The translations under genes were made by a program, and so were the position numbers. Below the pieces are notes generated by a model that worked only from the letters and a program-made list of their open reading frames with translations, ran no database searches and had not been told where the DNA came from. A DNA stretch of 7,749 nucleotides from Bacilli bacterium (lineage in GTDB: Bacteria > Bacillota_I > Bacilli_A > RF39 > UBA660): NCBI GenBank assembly GCA_022793145.1, contig JAAWCI010000058.1, positions 1-7,749 on the forward strand. The letters run 5' to 3'. Positions 1 through 6,698 of this stretch are shown here, in pieces (within the stretch, counting starts at the first letter, position 1; each line of letters opens with the position of its first letter).

Positions 1-154
1 AAAAATACAATTTATTATATGCACTGAAGTTTTAAAAAAGACAATTCAAATTCCTACCAAAAAATAAAGCTAATTAAAAATTAACTTTATTTCTATTGTA
101 ATATTTATTCTATATATAAACTTGAAACATTATATGATATAATGTACACTCATT
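1..154. other. AT-rich intergenic tail downstream of the operon
   Basis: This very AT-rich stretch lies past the stop codon of the leftward VWA/peptidase gene. I see no coding region in it. It holds two inverted repeats. One is a near-perfect dyad at 127-145 (ACATTATAT, G, ATATAATGT) with no T-tract after it on the minus strand. The other is a longer stem at 62-92 that looks like a real terminator and is listed separately. Nothing supportable was seen in 1-58. Confidence 0.6.
59..92 (-). terminator. Probable rho-independent terminator of the leftward operon
   Basis: The arms AAATAAAG (62-69) and CTTTATTT (85-92) pair. After one C/A mismatch, TAAT (71-74) pairs with ATTA (80-83), leaving a five-base loop. 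Read on the minus strand, the stem runs into six T residues (complement of 59-64). It lies about 65-95 bases beyond the stop codon of the VWA/peptidase gene, where an operon end is expected. The stem is AT-rich and so not very stable; the call rests on geometry and position. Confidence 0.55.
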
Positions 155-2920
155 TTATTTCACTTTTCCTTTTTGATAATATTCTAAATCATATTCCAAT
201 GAAGCGGTTATTCTAATTGGCTGCTTTGAATTTGAATAATAATTATTTGCTTTTGTTACACACGTTTTTTTTGTACATTCTATATCAACATATCTTTTTT
301 CCCCGGGATAATTATTGTCATAAACACCAATATAGTAATGATTAAAATCTTTATTATCTTGTACCAAACTAATTGCATTGATCGCATGGAATCCTCCATT
401 AAAATTAGAGAATATGACAGGGGCATCTCCATCTTCCAACCTCTTCTTTAAAAGTTCTATAAATCCTGCTGAATCAATTTTATCTGATGATTCTGTTCCT
501 ATTATATTTCTCATCCATAAGGTAAAATCTGACGAAGAAGCATAATGTGTTGTGATATCTTGCCTTATAAACGCTGCATAAATAGCATTCAATATTTGAA
601 TATCATCATTTTTTATTGTTTTGCTTCCTTGCATTTTATCTTCATCTAAATAAATATTTTCTGCACTTTTATAATTGATTCCATATTTTTCTAATTGTTG
701 CTTTTTGCTTAAACTTGATTTTGTTTCTTCAATATTATACAAATTAGAATTTATAATTTTTGTTCGATAAGGTTCATTGATTGCATATACTTTTCCATTT
801 AAAGTTCGAAAATCTGATGGGGTTTCTTCATCAAAAGCTTCAAAACCAAATGTATATTTTAATTCATTTGTTTTTAATTTATAATCATATAAATTTGCAT
901 AATTTTTAAAATATGTGTTTGATAGATCATATGCATAGGATTTACTTTTTCCTGTATCAATAGAATTTACTTTTAAGGGAAGCGCTTGTTTATAATATAG
1001 TTGAGCAAATGTAGCCATTCCATAACAATGCCCACCTTTTGATAAATTTGTGCCATAGTTTTCAAACGAGAATCCATCTCTTGTAACTAGAAAACCACTA
1101 TCAGCTATTTTCATTCCATCTACTTTTCCATCATTATCTACATCAATAAAATTATAGTTAATGTCAGAACCTATAATAGAATAAATTTCATCTAATGCAT
1201 TAGAATCATTCGCACTATAATAATGACACCCAGTCTGTGTTGCAATTTCGCTCAAGTCAGCAGTATCAATACTTGTACCAAGACCAATCACACAAACCTT
1301 TATATTTTTATTTTTAGCATTCATAATAATCGAATTTCTATTTCGCGATAAACTGCCCTCAGTATTTTTTCCATCTGTAAGTAAAATAATATAATTTTTA
1401 TCTTCTGCCACATTAAATTCTTTAATACTACTATTCAAAGCTTCTACTATATTTGTACCTATTGCATTACTATTCCAATTATTTTTCATAGAAGAAACTG
1501 ATTTTTTAGCAGTAAGTGCGGAATCAGTAAATTTATTTAATCTTACATAATTGCCAGAAAATTCAGCAACTCCAAACTTATAATTTCCTGTAAACATATC
1601 TATCATTTTTGAAGTAAGTGTTAAACGTTTAAAGAATATATCATTTCCTATTGCTCCCACACTTTCTTTATATCCAGCTTGAATCATCTGTGCTTCACTA
1701 TACATCGATACTGAATTATCAATCACAAACATGACATTGGTTTTTGTATTTGTTAAAACTACATTACGGTCTGCCACAACATATTTTGAAAAATGACTAA
1801 GCGTTGCTATTAATAAATGATTTTCTTTATCTATAATAGTTGAAATATTCTCTAACTCTTTTGTTTCTTCATTAAAATAATAAAGTGATAAATCTTCTTC
1901 CTTTAAATTTTTTCTTTTTAATTCTTCCATATGATATGGTATTTTTACAACTGCTTGTCCTATCGTTCCTTTTGTATAAAAATTATAGACAGTATCCAAT
2001 ACTCCATTCATATTTGCAAAAGTTTGATTATCAAAAGTACTAACAGTTGTACTCGCAACATTTCCTGTTCCTGTTATTTCAATTATAATTCCTGTCTTTT
2101 CACTTTTTGTAATATAAGTATTTCTTCTATCGCCATCTTTCACTCCATCCCCTTTGGAATCTGATTTTAATGGATCCAATCCTAACTCAATCTCATCATA
2201 ATCCGATAATCCATCATCATCAGTATCTATTTTATTAGGGTCTGTCTTACTAATCAATATTTCATAATAATCATCCAAACCGTCCATATCACTATCTGAA
2301 AGTAATGGATTTGTTCCATATTCTTTTTCTTGCTTATTAGTAAGTCCATCCAAATCTAAATCTTCTTCTGATTCTAAATCAATCTCATAGTCTAAAGCTA
2401 ATTCTTGTTCTCTCACATTATTTGGTAAAATCTGATATTCTTTATTTATTTTTTTTGATTTATAAGAAACTATAATTTGGCATTTTCCAGTTGTTCCTTT
2501 CAAATCCCATAACAATTCTAAGCCATTTATAGTTACAGTTCCACACGTACTTTGAGATTTTATTTTTTCAGCTTCTTTTTCATCTAATACTACACCTAGT
2601 TTAACAGTCGTTTGAGTAACATATTCCAATTTAAAATCCTTATAATTTTTATCCCAATCAAATAATATAATATCTTTTATACGATGCCACGTAAATATTC
2701 CCATCAAAAATAGGAATATTGTACTAAAAAATATTAGCTCTATTTTTCTATATTTCCAAATATAATGTTTTATTTTAGAAACAAAAGGTAATACTATAAT
2801 TCTTCCCTTTTGCATTACTTGGTCAGTTGTTGAAACTGAATTTTCGATCAAATTAAATCCACATTTTGGACAAAATTCTTCATTACCACCCAATTGATTT
2901 CCACATTTTAGACAATTCAT
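155..2920 (-). CDS. Membrane-anchored zinc-ribbon / Ca-binding repeat / VWA / papain-like peptidase fusion protein
   Basis: The protein is 921 residues. The ATG at 2920 is chosen because AAAGGAG (2926-2932) lies 5 bases upstream and the product then begins MNCLKCG, like its neighbour; the in-frame TTG at 2935 sits before that site. Visible parts in order: a zinc ribbon (C3, C6, C17, C20); a basic stretch and one membrane segment (about 60-78), suggesting N-terminus inside; four DxDxDG-type thrombospondin type 3-like calcium repeats (about 187-264); a VWA domain (about 395-585) with a complete MIDAS (D401-x-S403-x-S405, T489, D516); a further DxDxDGxxD loop (593-601); and a C-terminal region with GGHCYGMAT (C632), GFHA (H845) and VYDNNYPG (D868/N869). 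The last set fits a papain/C39-like Cys-His-Asp/Asn arrangement. By this topology everything after residue 80 is extracytoplasmic. It is the last gene of the operon, behind a terminator-like hairpin. Peptidase activity and the substrate are inference. The VWA call is firm and the catalytic call moderate. Confidence 0.85.
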   Translation of the reverse strand: MNCLKCGNQLGGNEEFCPKCGFNLIENSVSTTDQVMQKGRIIVLPFVSKIKHYIWKYRKIELIFFSTIFLFLMGIFTWHRIKDIILFDWDKNYKDFKLEYVTQTTVKLGVVLDEKEAEKIKSQSTCGTVTINGLELLWDLKGTTGKCQIIVSYKSKKINKEYQILPNNVREQELALDYEIDLESEEDLDLDGLTNKQEKEYGTNPLLSDSDMDGLDDYYEILISKTDPNKIDTDDDGLSDYDEIELGLDPLKSDSKGDGVKDGDRRNTYITKSEKTGIIIEITGTGNVASTTVSTFDNQTFANMNGVLDTVYNFYTKGTIGQAVVKIPYHMEELKRKNLKEEDLSLYYFNEETKELENISTIIDKENHLLIATLSHFSKYVVADRNVVLTNTKTNVMFVIDNSVSMYSEAQMIQAGYKESVGAIGNDIFFKRLTLTSKMIDMFTGNYKFGVAEFSGNYVRLNKFTDSALTAKKSVSSMKNNWNSNAIGTNIVEALNSSIKEFNVAEDKNYIILLTDGKNTEGSLSRNRNSIIMNAKNKNIKVCVIGLGTSIDTADLSEIATQTGCHYYSANDSNALDEIYSIIGSDINYNFIDVDNDGKVDGMKIADSGFLVTRDGFSFENYGTNLSKGGHCYGMATFAQLYYKQALPLKVNSIDTGKSKSYAYDLSNTYFKNYANLYDYKLKTNELKYTFGFEAFDEETPSDFRTLNGKVYAINEPYRTKIINSNLYNIEETKSSLSKKQQLEKYGINYKSAENIYLDEDKMQGSKTIKNDDIQILNAIYAAFIRQDITTHYASSSDFTLWMRNIIGTESSDKIDSAGFIELLKKRLEDGDAPVIFSNFNGGFHAINAISLVQDNKDFNHYYIGVYDNNYPGEKRYVDIECTKKTCVTKANNYYSNSKQPIRITASLEYDLEYYQKGKVK
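2129..2362 (-). repeat. Four tandem calcium-binding (TSP3-like) repeats inside the VWA gene
   Basis: This segment encodes four units spaced 22-23 residues apart, starting near residues 187, 209, 232 and 254. The cores are LDLDGL, DSDMDGL, DTDDDGL and DSKGDGV, and the first three are each followed by an acidic helix-like stretch ending in a G/T-x-D/N-P turn. These Asp-rich DxDxDG loops are typical of thrombospondin type 3-like stalks in surface proteins and probably bind Ca2+. The fourth unit is degenerate at the second Asp (Lys instead). Confidence 0.75.
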
Positions 2921-2933
2921 AAATACTCCTTTC

Positions 2934-2967
2934 AAAAAAGGATAAAAGACAATGTCTAGTATCCTTT
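2934..2967 (-). terminator. Terminator-like hairpin between the third and fourth operon genes
   Basis: AAAGGATA (2937-2944) pairs with TATCCTTT (2960-2967), and inside it AGAC (2947-2950) pairs with GTCT (2954-2957) around an AAT loop, with a 2x2 internal bulge. On the minus strand the stem ends in six T residues (complement of 2934-2939), which is the layout of a rho-independent terminator. The ribosome binding site of the VWA gene follows directly (2926-2932). No convincing separate promoter for that gene is seen, so the likely role is partial termination (polarity) or mRNA processing/stabilisation, rather than a true operon end. Confidence 0.6.
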
Positions 2968-2979
2968 ATTTATATTTTC

Positions 2980-3789
2980 CTATCCTAAAAAAGAAAGAAC
3001 TCCTCCCAATTCACTTTCTAAAAGTTTTAAACATGTATAATACCCTCCAAAAATAATAATTGAAGTACAAACAGCATGAAAATATATTTTGTGGTCTTGA
3101 TTTTCAAATGATATATTATCATTCATAAGTGTCATAAATATTGTGATTGCATAAATAAAGCCAATTATTATAAGAATAATTTCTAAAATATTCCATACTT
3201 TACCTAAAATAGGTGCTAGAAACATGCTAAATATCAAAAATGGTATAAAAGAGCTTGCTGTTATTGATAATATTGTTTGAAATTTTGAAGATCTTTTTAT
3301 TACTAAAATTGCCAAATAATAAATTGCTGCTATTGCTATAATAATACCAATATAAATGAGTAAATTTTTTCCAATCAATGATAAATAATCCAAATCCTTT
3401 AATCCCCTAAAATCTATTTTGGTTTCCATTTTCCAAGTAGAATAATTCATTTTTTTTATAAATATCACTGAAATAAATGTCTTAATTAAATTTACAAACA
3501 TCATAAGAATACCTACAATACCAGCTAAAAGAAAGGCAGTTTTTGTATCACTTAATTTCGATTGTTCTTCCCTAAAACATGTCCAAGGTTTCATTAAAAG
3601 TGCTATCATATAAGCAATTATATGGAATGGTTTTGATACTGATTGTAAATCAGTCATAGCTGATTGATTATAAGTTTGCGTGTACACCTCTGATGATACT
3701 ACATTTTGTTGCATTGCTAATGGTGTTCCACATTTTAAACAAAAACTAGAATTTATATTATTTAATGTTCCACATTTTGGGCAATTCAT
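2980..3789 (-). CDS. Zinc-ribbon, Yip1-like multi-pass membrane protein
   Basis: This 269-residue protein opens with a short zinc ribbon (C3, C6, C17, C20; MNCPKCGT...FCLKCGTPL). A polar linker of about 30 residues follows, then a hydrophobic region with about five membrane segments near 85-111, 140-164, 171-193, 200-221 and 236-254. The arrangement resembles bacterial zinc-ribbon/Yip1-domain proteins, and it may fill the slot of YdjH in the B. subtilis ydjGHI set; homology to YdjH itself is not shown. The start is well supported. GGAGGAGAA (3795-3803), which forms the last codons of the upstream gene, is its ribosome binding site, and only 2 bp separate the genes, so translation is probably coupled. 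Its zinc ribbon resembles that of the downstream VWA protein, suggesting a shared cytoplasmic partner or a duplicated module. Molecular function is unknown. Confidence 0.8.
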   Translation of the reverse strand: MNCPKCGTLNNINSSFCLKCGTPLAMQQNVVSSEVYTQTYNQSAMTDLQSVSKPFHIIAYMIALLMKPWTCFREEQSKLSDTKTAFLLAGIVGILMMFVNLIKTFISVIFIKKMNYSTWKMETKIDFRGLKDLDYLSLIGKNLLIYIGIIIAIAAIYYLAILVIKRSSKFQTILSITASSFIPFLIFSMFLAPILGKVWNILEIILIIIGFIYAITIFMTLMNDNISFENQDHKIYFHAVCTSIIIFGGYYTCLKLLESELGGVLSFLG

Positions 3790-3791
3790 AA

Positions 3792-5240
3792 TTATTCTCC
3801 TCCTTTATTTATATTGCTTTTTATAAAATTTGCAATAATATTTTGGCTTGCTATTGTATCTAGAATTTGATTAGAAATCGATTCTCCATGAACTTTCAAA
3901 TTGTTAGCTCCCAACATCTTAGGGTTTGTAAGACCAGTTCTTTTAGCAATCAAACTATCTATTTTTCTTATTTCTCCCATATGTTTTCTCGTTTCTGTTT
4001 CATGTCTATGTCTTGCATCTTTATTTCTATACTTTGAATACATAAGGAAAAAATAGATAAATCCAATTAATAAAAATAGCCAGCTATAATCAAAATCTAC
4101 AATTAGCATAGCAATCATCCCAAATATTTCAACAAGGACAGAAAGAAATAACAGCTTAGGCATATGTATTGGAACACTCCCCATTATTTCTTTGGTTCTT
4201 GCATTTACTGCTACATAATGAAAAACTTTTTTATCACCAGTTACTTGTTGATAACTATAAAGCCATACTGGTAAATAAGCAGCTTTCCATTGTTCTCCTT
4301 TTACAGTTACTTTTTCATTGGTCCAAGCTACTCCACGGTCATATTCCTTTAAAGTCTCATTTGCTGAAAATCTAGCAATATCTTTTGTTTGAATCCCTAC
4401 AAGATCTCGAAGTTCGTCGATATTTGTATCTCTTCTTTCAGAAGTATAACCTTTTAAATAATTAGCATCCCATTTTACACAGTTTTCTATATCAAAGGGC
4501 ATGATTGCATTAATTACATTATTTGTATTTCCTTGTGTATTTCTTCTTTCTGAATTGGATTCTACTGTAATTCCTTCTATCATCAAATCAAATTCTCTTT
4601 CAATAGCATATAAGTCTGCATCATAATAAATTTTTCGATTTTCTCCGCTTCCTCTACTGTAAGTTCGCGCTAAATGTTCTCCCTCTCCTCTTAGAAAAAC
4701 ATGGGAATTTATATCTACTAATAAGTAAGGAAAATAAACTCCCATAATATTATCTGTTTTAAATTCTTCTTTAAATTTCGGATGGGCAAAAAACTTTCTT
4801 TTTCCAACAAATTTTTCAATTTCTTTTTGCGCCATTTCTTTATTCATTCTAAATGGCAATACAACATCTGGAATACTACCATTTGGAATTTGTTCATTGA
4901 TAGTTAAAGTATTTCTACACCAATGACATCTTGCTCCAACTGCTTCTGCGGTATCAATAACTACCTCAGCTCCACAACTATTGCATTTAAATGTTTTGAT
5001 ATTATTAGTATCTGCAATAATATCTTTTGCTCCTGTTCCAATTATCTGTCCTTTTAATTCATTTAGATTTGTTTCTAATCCTTTTACTTTTTGAAATTCA
5101 AATTCATGTCTACAAAAATGACATCTTAAATGACCATTATTTGCATTTAAAGAAATATCTGTAGAACCACATTTTGGACATTTTGTTTGTCCGTCTACAT
5201 TTCCTTCATCTGTTTTTACAATTGTTATATTTTCTTCCAT
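3792..5240 (-). CDS. Double zinc-ribbon (TFIIB-type) membrane protein, YdjG-like
   Basis: The protein is 482 residues from the ATG at 5240, which lies 1 bp after the stop of the SPFH gene. A longer reading from an ATG at 5303 overlaps that gene by about 60 bases and has no ribosome binding site, so it is not preferred. The N-terminus carries two four-cysteine ribbons: C21/C24 with C40/C43, and C86/C89 with C105/C108. A soluble core follows, with the LPF...GVYFPYLLVDI and YLPVWLYSY stretches typical of TFIIB-type zinc-ribbon proteins. Two adjacent membrane segments (about 361-381 and 385-401) come next, then a basic, helical C-terminal tail. In B. subtilis, YdjG of this general type is encoded with SPFH protein YdjI and reported to act with PspA at the membrane. 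The upstream SPFH gene supports the same pairing here. The ribosome binding site is weak (GGGG at 5248-5251), so translation likely depends on coupling to the gene before it. Confidence 0.85.
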   Translation of the reverse strand: MEENITIVKTDEGNVDGQTKCPKCGSTDISLNANNGHLRCHFCRHEFEFQKVKGLETNLNELKGQIIGTGAKDIIADTNNIKTFKCNSCGAEVVIDTAEAVGARCHWCRNTLTINEQIPNGSIPDVVLPFRMNKEMAQKEIEKFVGKRKFFAHPKFKEEFKTDNIMGVYFPYLLVDINSHVFLRGEGEHLARTYSRGSGENRKIYYDADLYAIEREFDLMIEGITVESNSERRNTQGNTNNVINAIMPFDIENCVKWDANYLKGYTSERRDTNIDELRDLVGIQTKDIARFSANETLKEYDRGVAWTNEKVTVKGEQWKAAYLPVWLYSYQQVTGDKKVFHYVAVNARTKEIMGSVPIHMPKLLFLSVLVEIFGMIAMLIVDFDYSWLFLLIGFIYFFLMYSKYRNKDARHRHETETRKHMGEIRKIDSLIAKRTGLTNPKMLGANNLKVHGESISNQILDTIASQNIIANFIKSNINKGGE

Positions 5241-5241
5241 G

Positions 5242-6396
5242 TTATAACCCCAATAATTTTGCTTTTGCTGTATCAAAGTCAGCTTGTGTAATAACTCCAC
5301 CATCTAATAGTTTTTTAAGTTCTGTCAGTTTTGCATATGGATCTTCTGAACTCTCTGTTACTGGTTGTTGCAAATTTCCCATTGCTCCACCGACTGCATT
5401 CATGCCCATTCCCATAAATGCCATAGAACTTGCTCCACCGTTTGGGTTTTCACCTGCTGCTTGCATTCCTCTCGCTACAGATTGCTGCATAAAAGAATTC
5501 CCTCTTGCTCCAGATAAAGCATCTGCTTTTTTCACATCACTTAATAATGTTTTTGTATCTTCATCGTATTCCATCGCTAGAATTGCTACCTTTACAATTT
5601 CTAACCCTCTATCTGTTTTCCACTGATATCCTTCTTCTACTGCTGTTGTTAAAGATTTCGCAAATCCAATTTGGTCTCCTTGTATTTTAGAAATTCGATT
5701 TCCCTTACTTGGATCATTGGTATAATTTGAAAATGCTGCAGATAGACTACTAACTACTTCATTAAACAATTGTGCACCTGCATCATTATCCATATCTGCA
5801 AAATCAAATATTGGTGCATTTGGTATCAAATACTTTGTTGGAACAAAATTTTTAACAAACAAAATCGGGTCTGTTATTTTTAATGTATAAGTACCTCTCG
5901 TAATAGCCCCTACTTGAGCATTTAAATATGCATCATCCCAATAAATTTCTGACTGCGTTCCAAAACGATTATTTGGTATTTCTTTTAGATTGATATAAAA
6001 TGCTGTTTGTTGTGCTCCAGGTTGTCCTCCAAATTTAAATCTTTCCCAAGACTGTCCAATAGTAGACGCTAAAATCCCACCTCCTGAAAAAATAGATTTA
6101 GAACTTGGGTCGTCAGAAGAATAAATAAATCCTCCTGGTTCTGCAATAAGACCTGTAATTGCACCATCTTGTAAAGTAATAAGCGCTGTTCCTTCAGGTA
6201 CTACAATTTTACTTCCATTTGTAATAATATTTTCTGAACCTTTATAGTTTTCGCCACGTCCTGCATTTGTTCCTTGTGGTACCGCCTCAAAAATAGCTGC
6301 TGTTGCAGGTACTCCAGCTTTTGGAACATAAAAATCTTTCCATTGGTCTGCAAAAGTTCCTCCTAAGGCTCCAGAAAAAGCTTTAATAAATCCCAT
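5242..6396 (-). CDS. SPFH (stomatin/prohibitin-like) protein with C-terminal SHOCT domain, YdjI-like
   Basis: This 384-residue protein is the first gene of the operon. AAAGAGGT (6403-6410) precedes the ATG, and an in-frame stop lies a few codons upstream, which fixes the start. The body (about 20-290) matches the YdjI/'virion core protein' branch of the SPFH superfamily: VPEGTALITLQDG, a central beta-rich core with the EIYWDD and TLKITDP stretches, and the late AVEEGYQW...GLEIVKVAI segment. No membrane-spanning helix is obvious; association with the membrane would be peripheral or through partners. Residues about 296-345 form a Gly/Met/Ala-rich linker. The last 33 residues (DPYAKLTELKKLLDGGVIT...LLGL) fit a SHOCT domain. 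B. subtilis YdjI-type proteins usually end in a zinc ribbon, so the SHOCT ending is a variation; zinc ribbons are instead on the three downstream proteins. The expected role is a membrane-domain scaffold for the zinc-ribbon membrane partners. The family call is confident; the role is by analogy. Confidence 0.88.
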   Translation of the reverse strand: MGFIKAFSGALGGTFADQWKDFYVPKAGVPATAAIFEAVPQGTNAGRGENYKGSENIITNGSKIVVPEGTALITLQDGAITGLIAEPGGFIYSSDDPSSKSIFSGGGILASTIGQSWERFKFGGQPGAQQTAFYINLKEIPNNRFGTQSEIYWDDAYLNAQVGAITRGTYTLKITDPILFVKNFVPTKYLIPNAPIFDFADMDNDAGAQLFNEVVSSLSAAFSNYTNDPSKGNRISKIQGDQIGFAKSLTTAVEEGYQWKTDRGLEIVKVAILAMEYDEDTKTLLSDVKKADALSGARGNSFMQQSVARGMQAAGENPNGGASSMAFMGMGMNAVGGAMGNLQQPVTESSEDPYAKLTELKKLLDGGVITQADFDTAKAKLLGL

Positions 6397-6439
6397 ATTT
6401 TTACCTCTTTCTCTACTTTATAGAACGATATTATATAAA

Positions 6440-6462
6440 TTCTATGAATTTTTGTCATAGAA
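6440..6462. promoter_or_regulatory. Hairpin-forming inverted repeat in the operon leader
   Basis: TTCTATGA (6440-6447) and TCATAGAA (6455-6462) form a perfect 8-bp inverted repeat around a 7-base loop. It lies between the predicted operon promoter and the SPFH start codon, about 44 bases before the start. No T-tract follows on the minus strand, so it is not a standard terminator. It could be a protein-binding dyad or an RNA hairpin affecting mRNA stability or translation. Confidence 0.4.
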
Positions 6463-6551
6463 AATTTCCAAATTTTCCAGTCCTCCTTTTTTACAATTCT
6501 AAAACAACACTTCCATATGACTTCCTATATATATCACTTCTATTCTTTTTC

Positions 6552-6560
6552 ATTATAGCA
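6552..6560 (-). promoter_or_regulatory. Extended -10 promoter of the SPFH operon
   Basis: The minus strand reads TGCTATAAT, a perfect extended -10 (TGnTATAAT), about 155 bases upstream of the SPFH start codon. Transcription would begin near 6545, giving a leader of about 150 nt. The -35 region is poor (best is GTGCAA at 18-bp spacing), which is common with extended -10 sites. That -35 position lies inside the first copy of the direct repeat (6576-6592), so a protein bound there would overlap the promoter. Confidence 0.65.
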
Positions 6561-6575
6561 TGTTTTTTACAAAAG

Positions 6576-6592
6576 TTGCACTATTTTTGTTA
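6576..6592. promoter_or_regulatory. Candidate operator, copy 1 (TTGCACTATTTTTGTTA)
   Basis: This 17-bp element recurs once, at 6629-6645, with one mismatch. This copy covers the -35 region of the leftward operon promoter and contains the TTGTTA that could serve as -35 for the rightward regulator gene. It is flanked by a short dyad, ACAAAA (6569-6574) and TTTTGT (6585-6590). Its place between divergent promoters next to an XRE gene suggests it is bound by that regulator; this is inferred from position only. Confidence 0.5.
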
Positions 6593-6615
6593 TTTATTGG
6601 CTTTTTATGTATAAA
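6587..6615 (+). promoter_or_regulatory. Candidate promoter of the XRE regulator gene
   Basis: TTGTTA (6587-6592) and TATAAA (6610-6615) are separated by exactly 17 bp and match the sigma-A consensus at 4 of 6 and 5 of 6 positions. Transcription would begin near 6622, leaving a leader of about 75 nt before the ATG at 6699. The -35 lies in repeat copy 1 and the predicted start lies just before copy 2, a layout suited to autoregulation. Confidence 0.5.
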
Positions 6616-6628
6616 TAGTGTGAGAAAA

Positions 6629-6645
6629 TTGCACCATTTTTGTTA
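6629..6645. promoter_or_regulatory. Candidate operator, copy 2 (TTGCACCATTTTTGTTA)
   Basis: This is the second copy of the 17-bp direct repeat, differing from copy 1 at one base. The start-to-start spacing is 53 bp, close to five helical turns, so both copies would face the same side of the DNA. This copy lies just downstream of the predicted regulator transcription start, where binding would block its own gene. Confidence 0.5.
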
Positions 6646-6698
6646 GATAATAATTATAGAGTTGATAAAATTGAGCAAAATATGAAACGAGGTGTATC

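Noticed and set aside
127..145. Dyad ACATTATAT/ATATAATGT as the operon terminator
   Set aside because: It consists almost wholly of A-T pairs and has no T-tract on the minus strand; the stem at 62-92 with six T residues is the better terminator. It might still be an mRNA 3'-end or protein-binding dyad.
1931..2164. Plus-strand open frame opposite the VWA gene
   Set aside because: It lies fully antisense to a well-supported coding region, has no recognisable domain, and its Ser/Ile/Asn/Cys-rich make-up is a by-product of the Asp-rich repeats on the other strand. The plus-strand frames at 4169-4375, 5174-5626 and 5505-5690, and the minus-strand frame at 6854-7069, were dropped for the same reason.
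2969..2974. TATAAA on the minus strand as a private promoter for the VWA gene
   Set aside because: No reasonable -35 lies at 16-18 bp, the region is generally AT-rich, and transcription would start inside the hairpin; not enough to call a promoter.
5241..5303. Longer start (ATG at 5303) for the YdjG-like gene
   Set aside because: It would overlap the SPFH gene by about 60 bases, lacks a ribosome binding site, and adds residues before the conserved zinc ribbon; the ATG at 5240, one base after the SPFH stop, fits better.
6363..6458. Small 31-codon minus-strand ORF overlapping the SPFH start
   Set aside because: The only strong ribosome binding site is over 20 bases upstream of its ATG, the ORF overlaps the SPFH gene in another frame, and the peptide shows no recognisable motif.
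6397..6698. Riboswitch or structured RNA in the divergent intergenic region
   Set aside because: Apart from one 8-bp hairpin there is no extended pairing, no GC-rich conserved core and no terminator/antiterminator pair; promoters and direct repeats explain the region.
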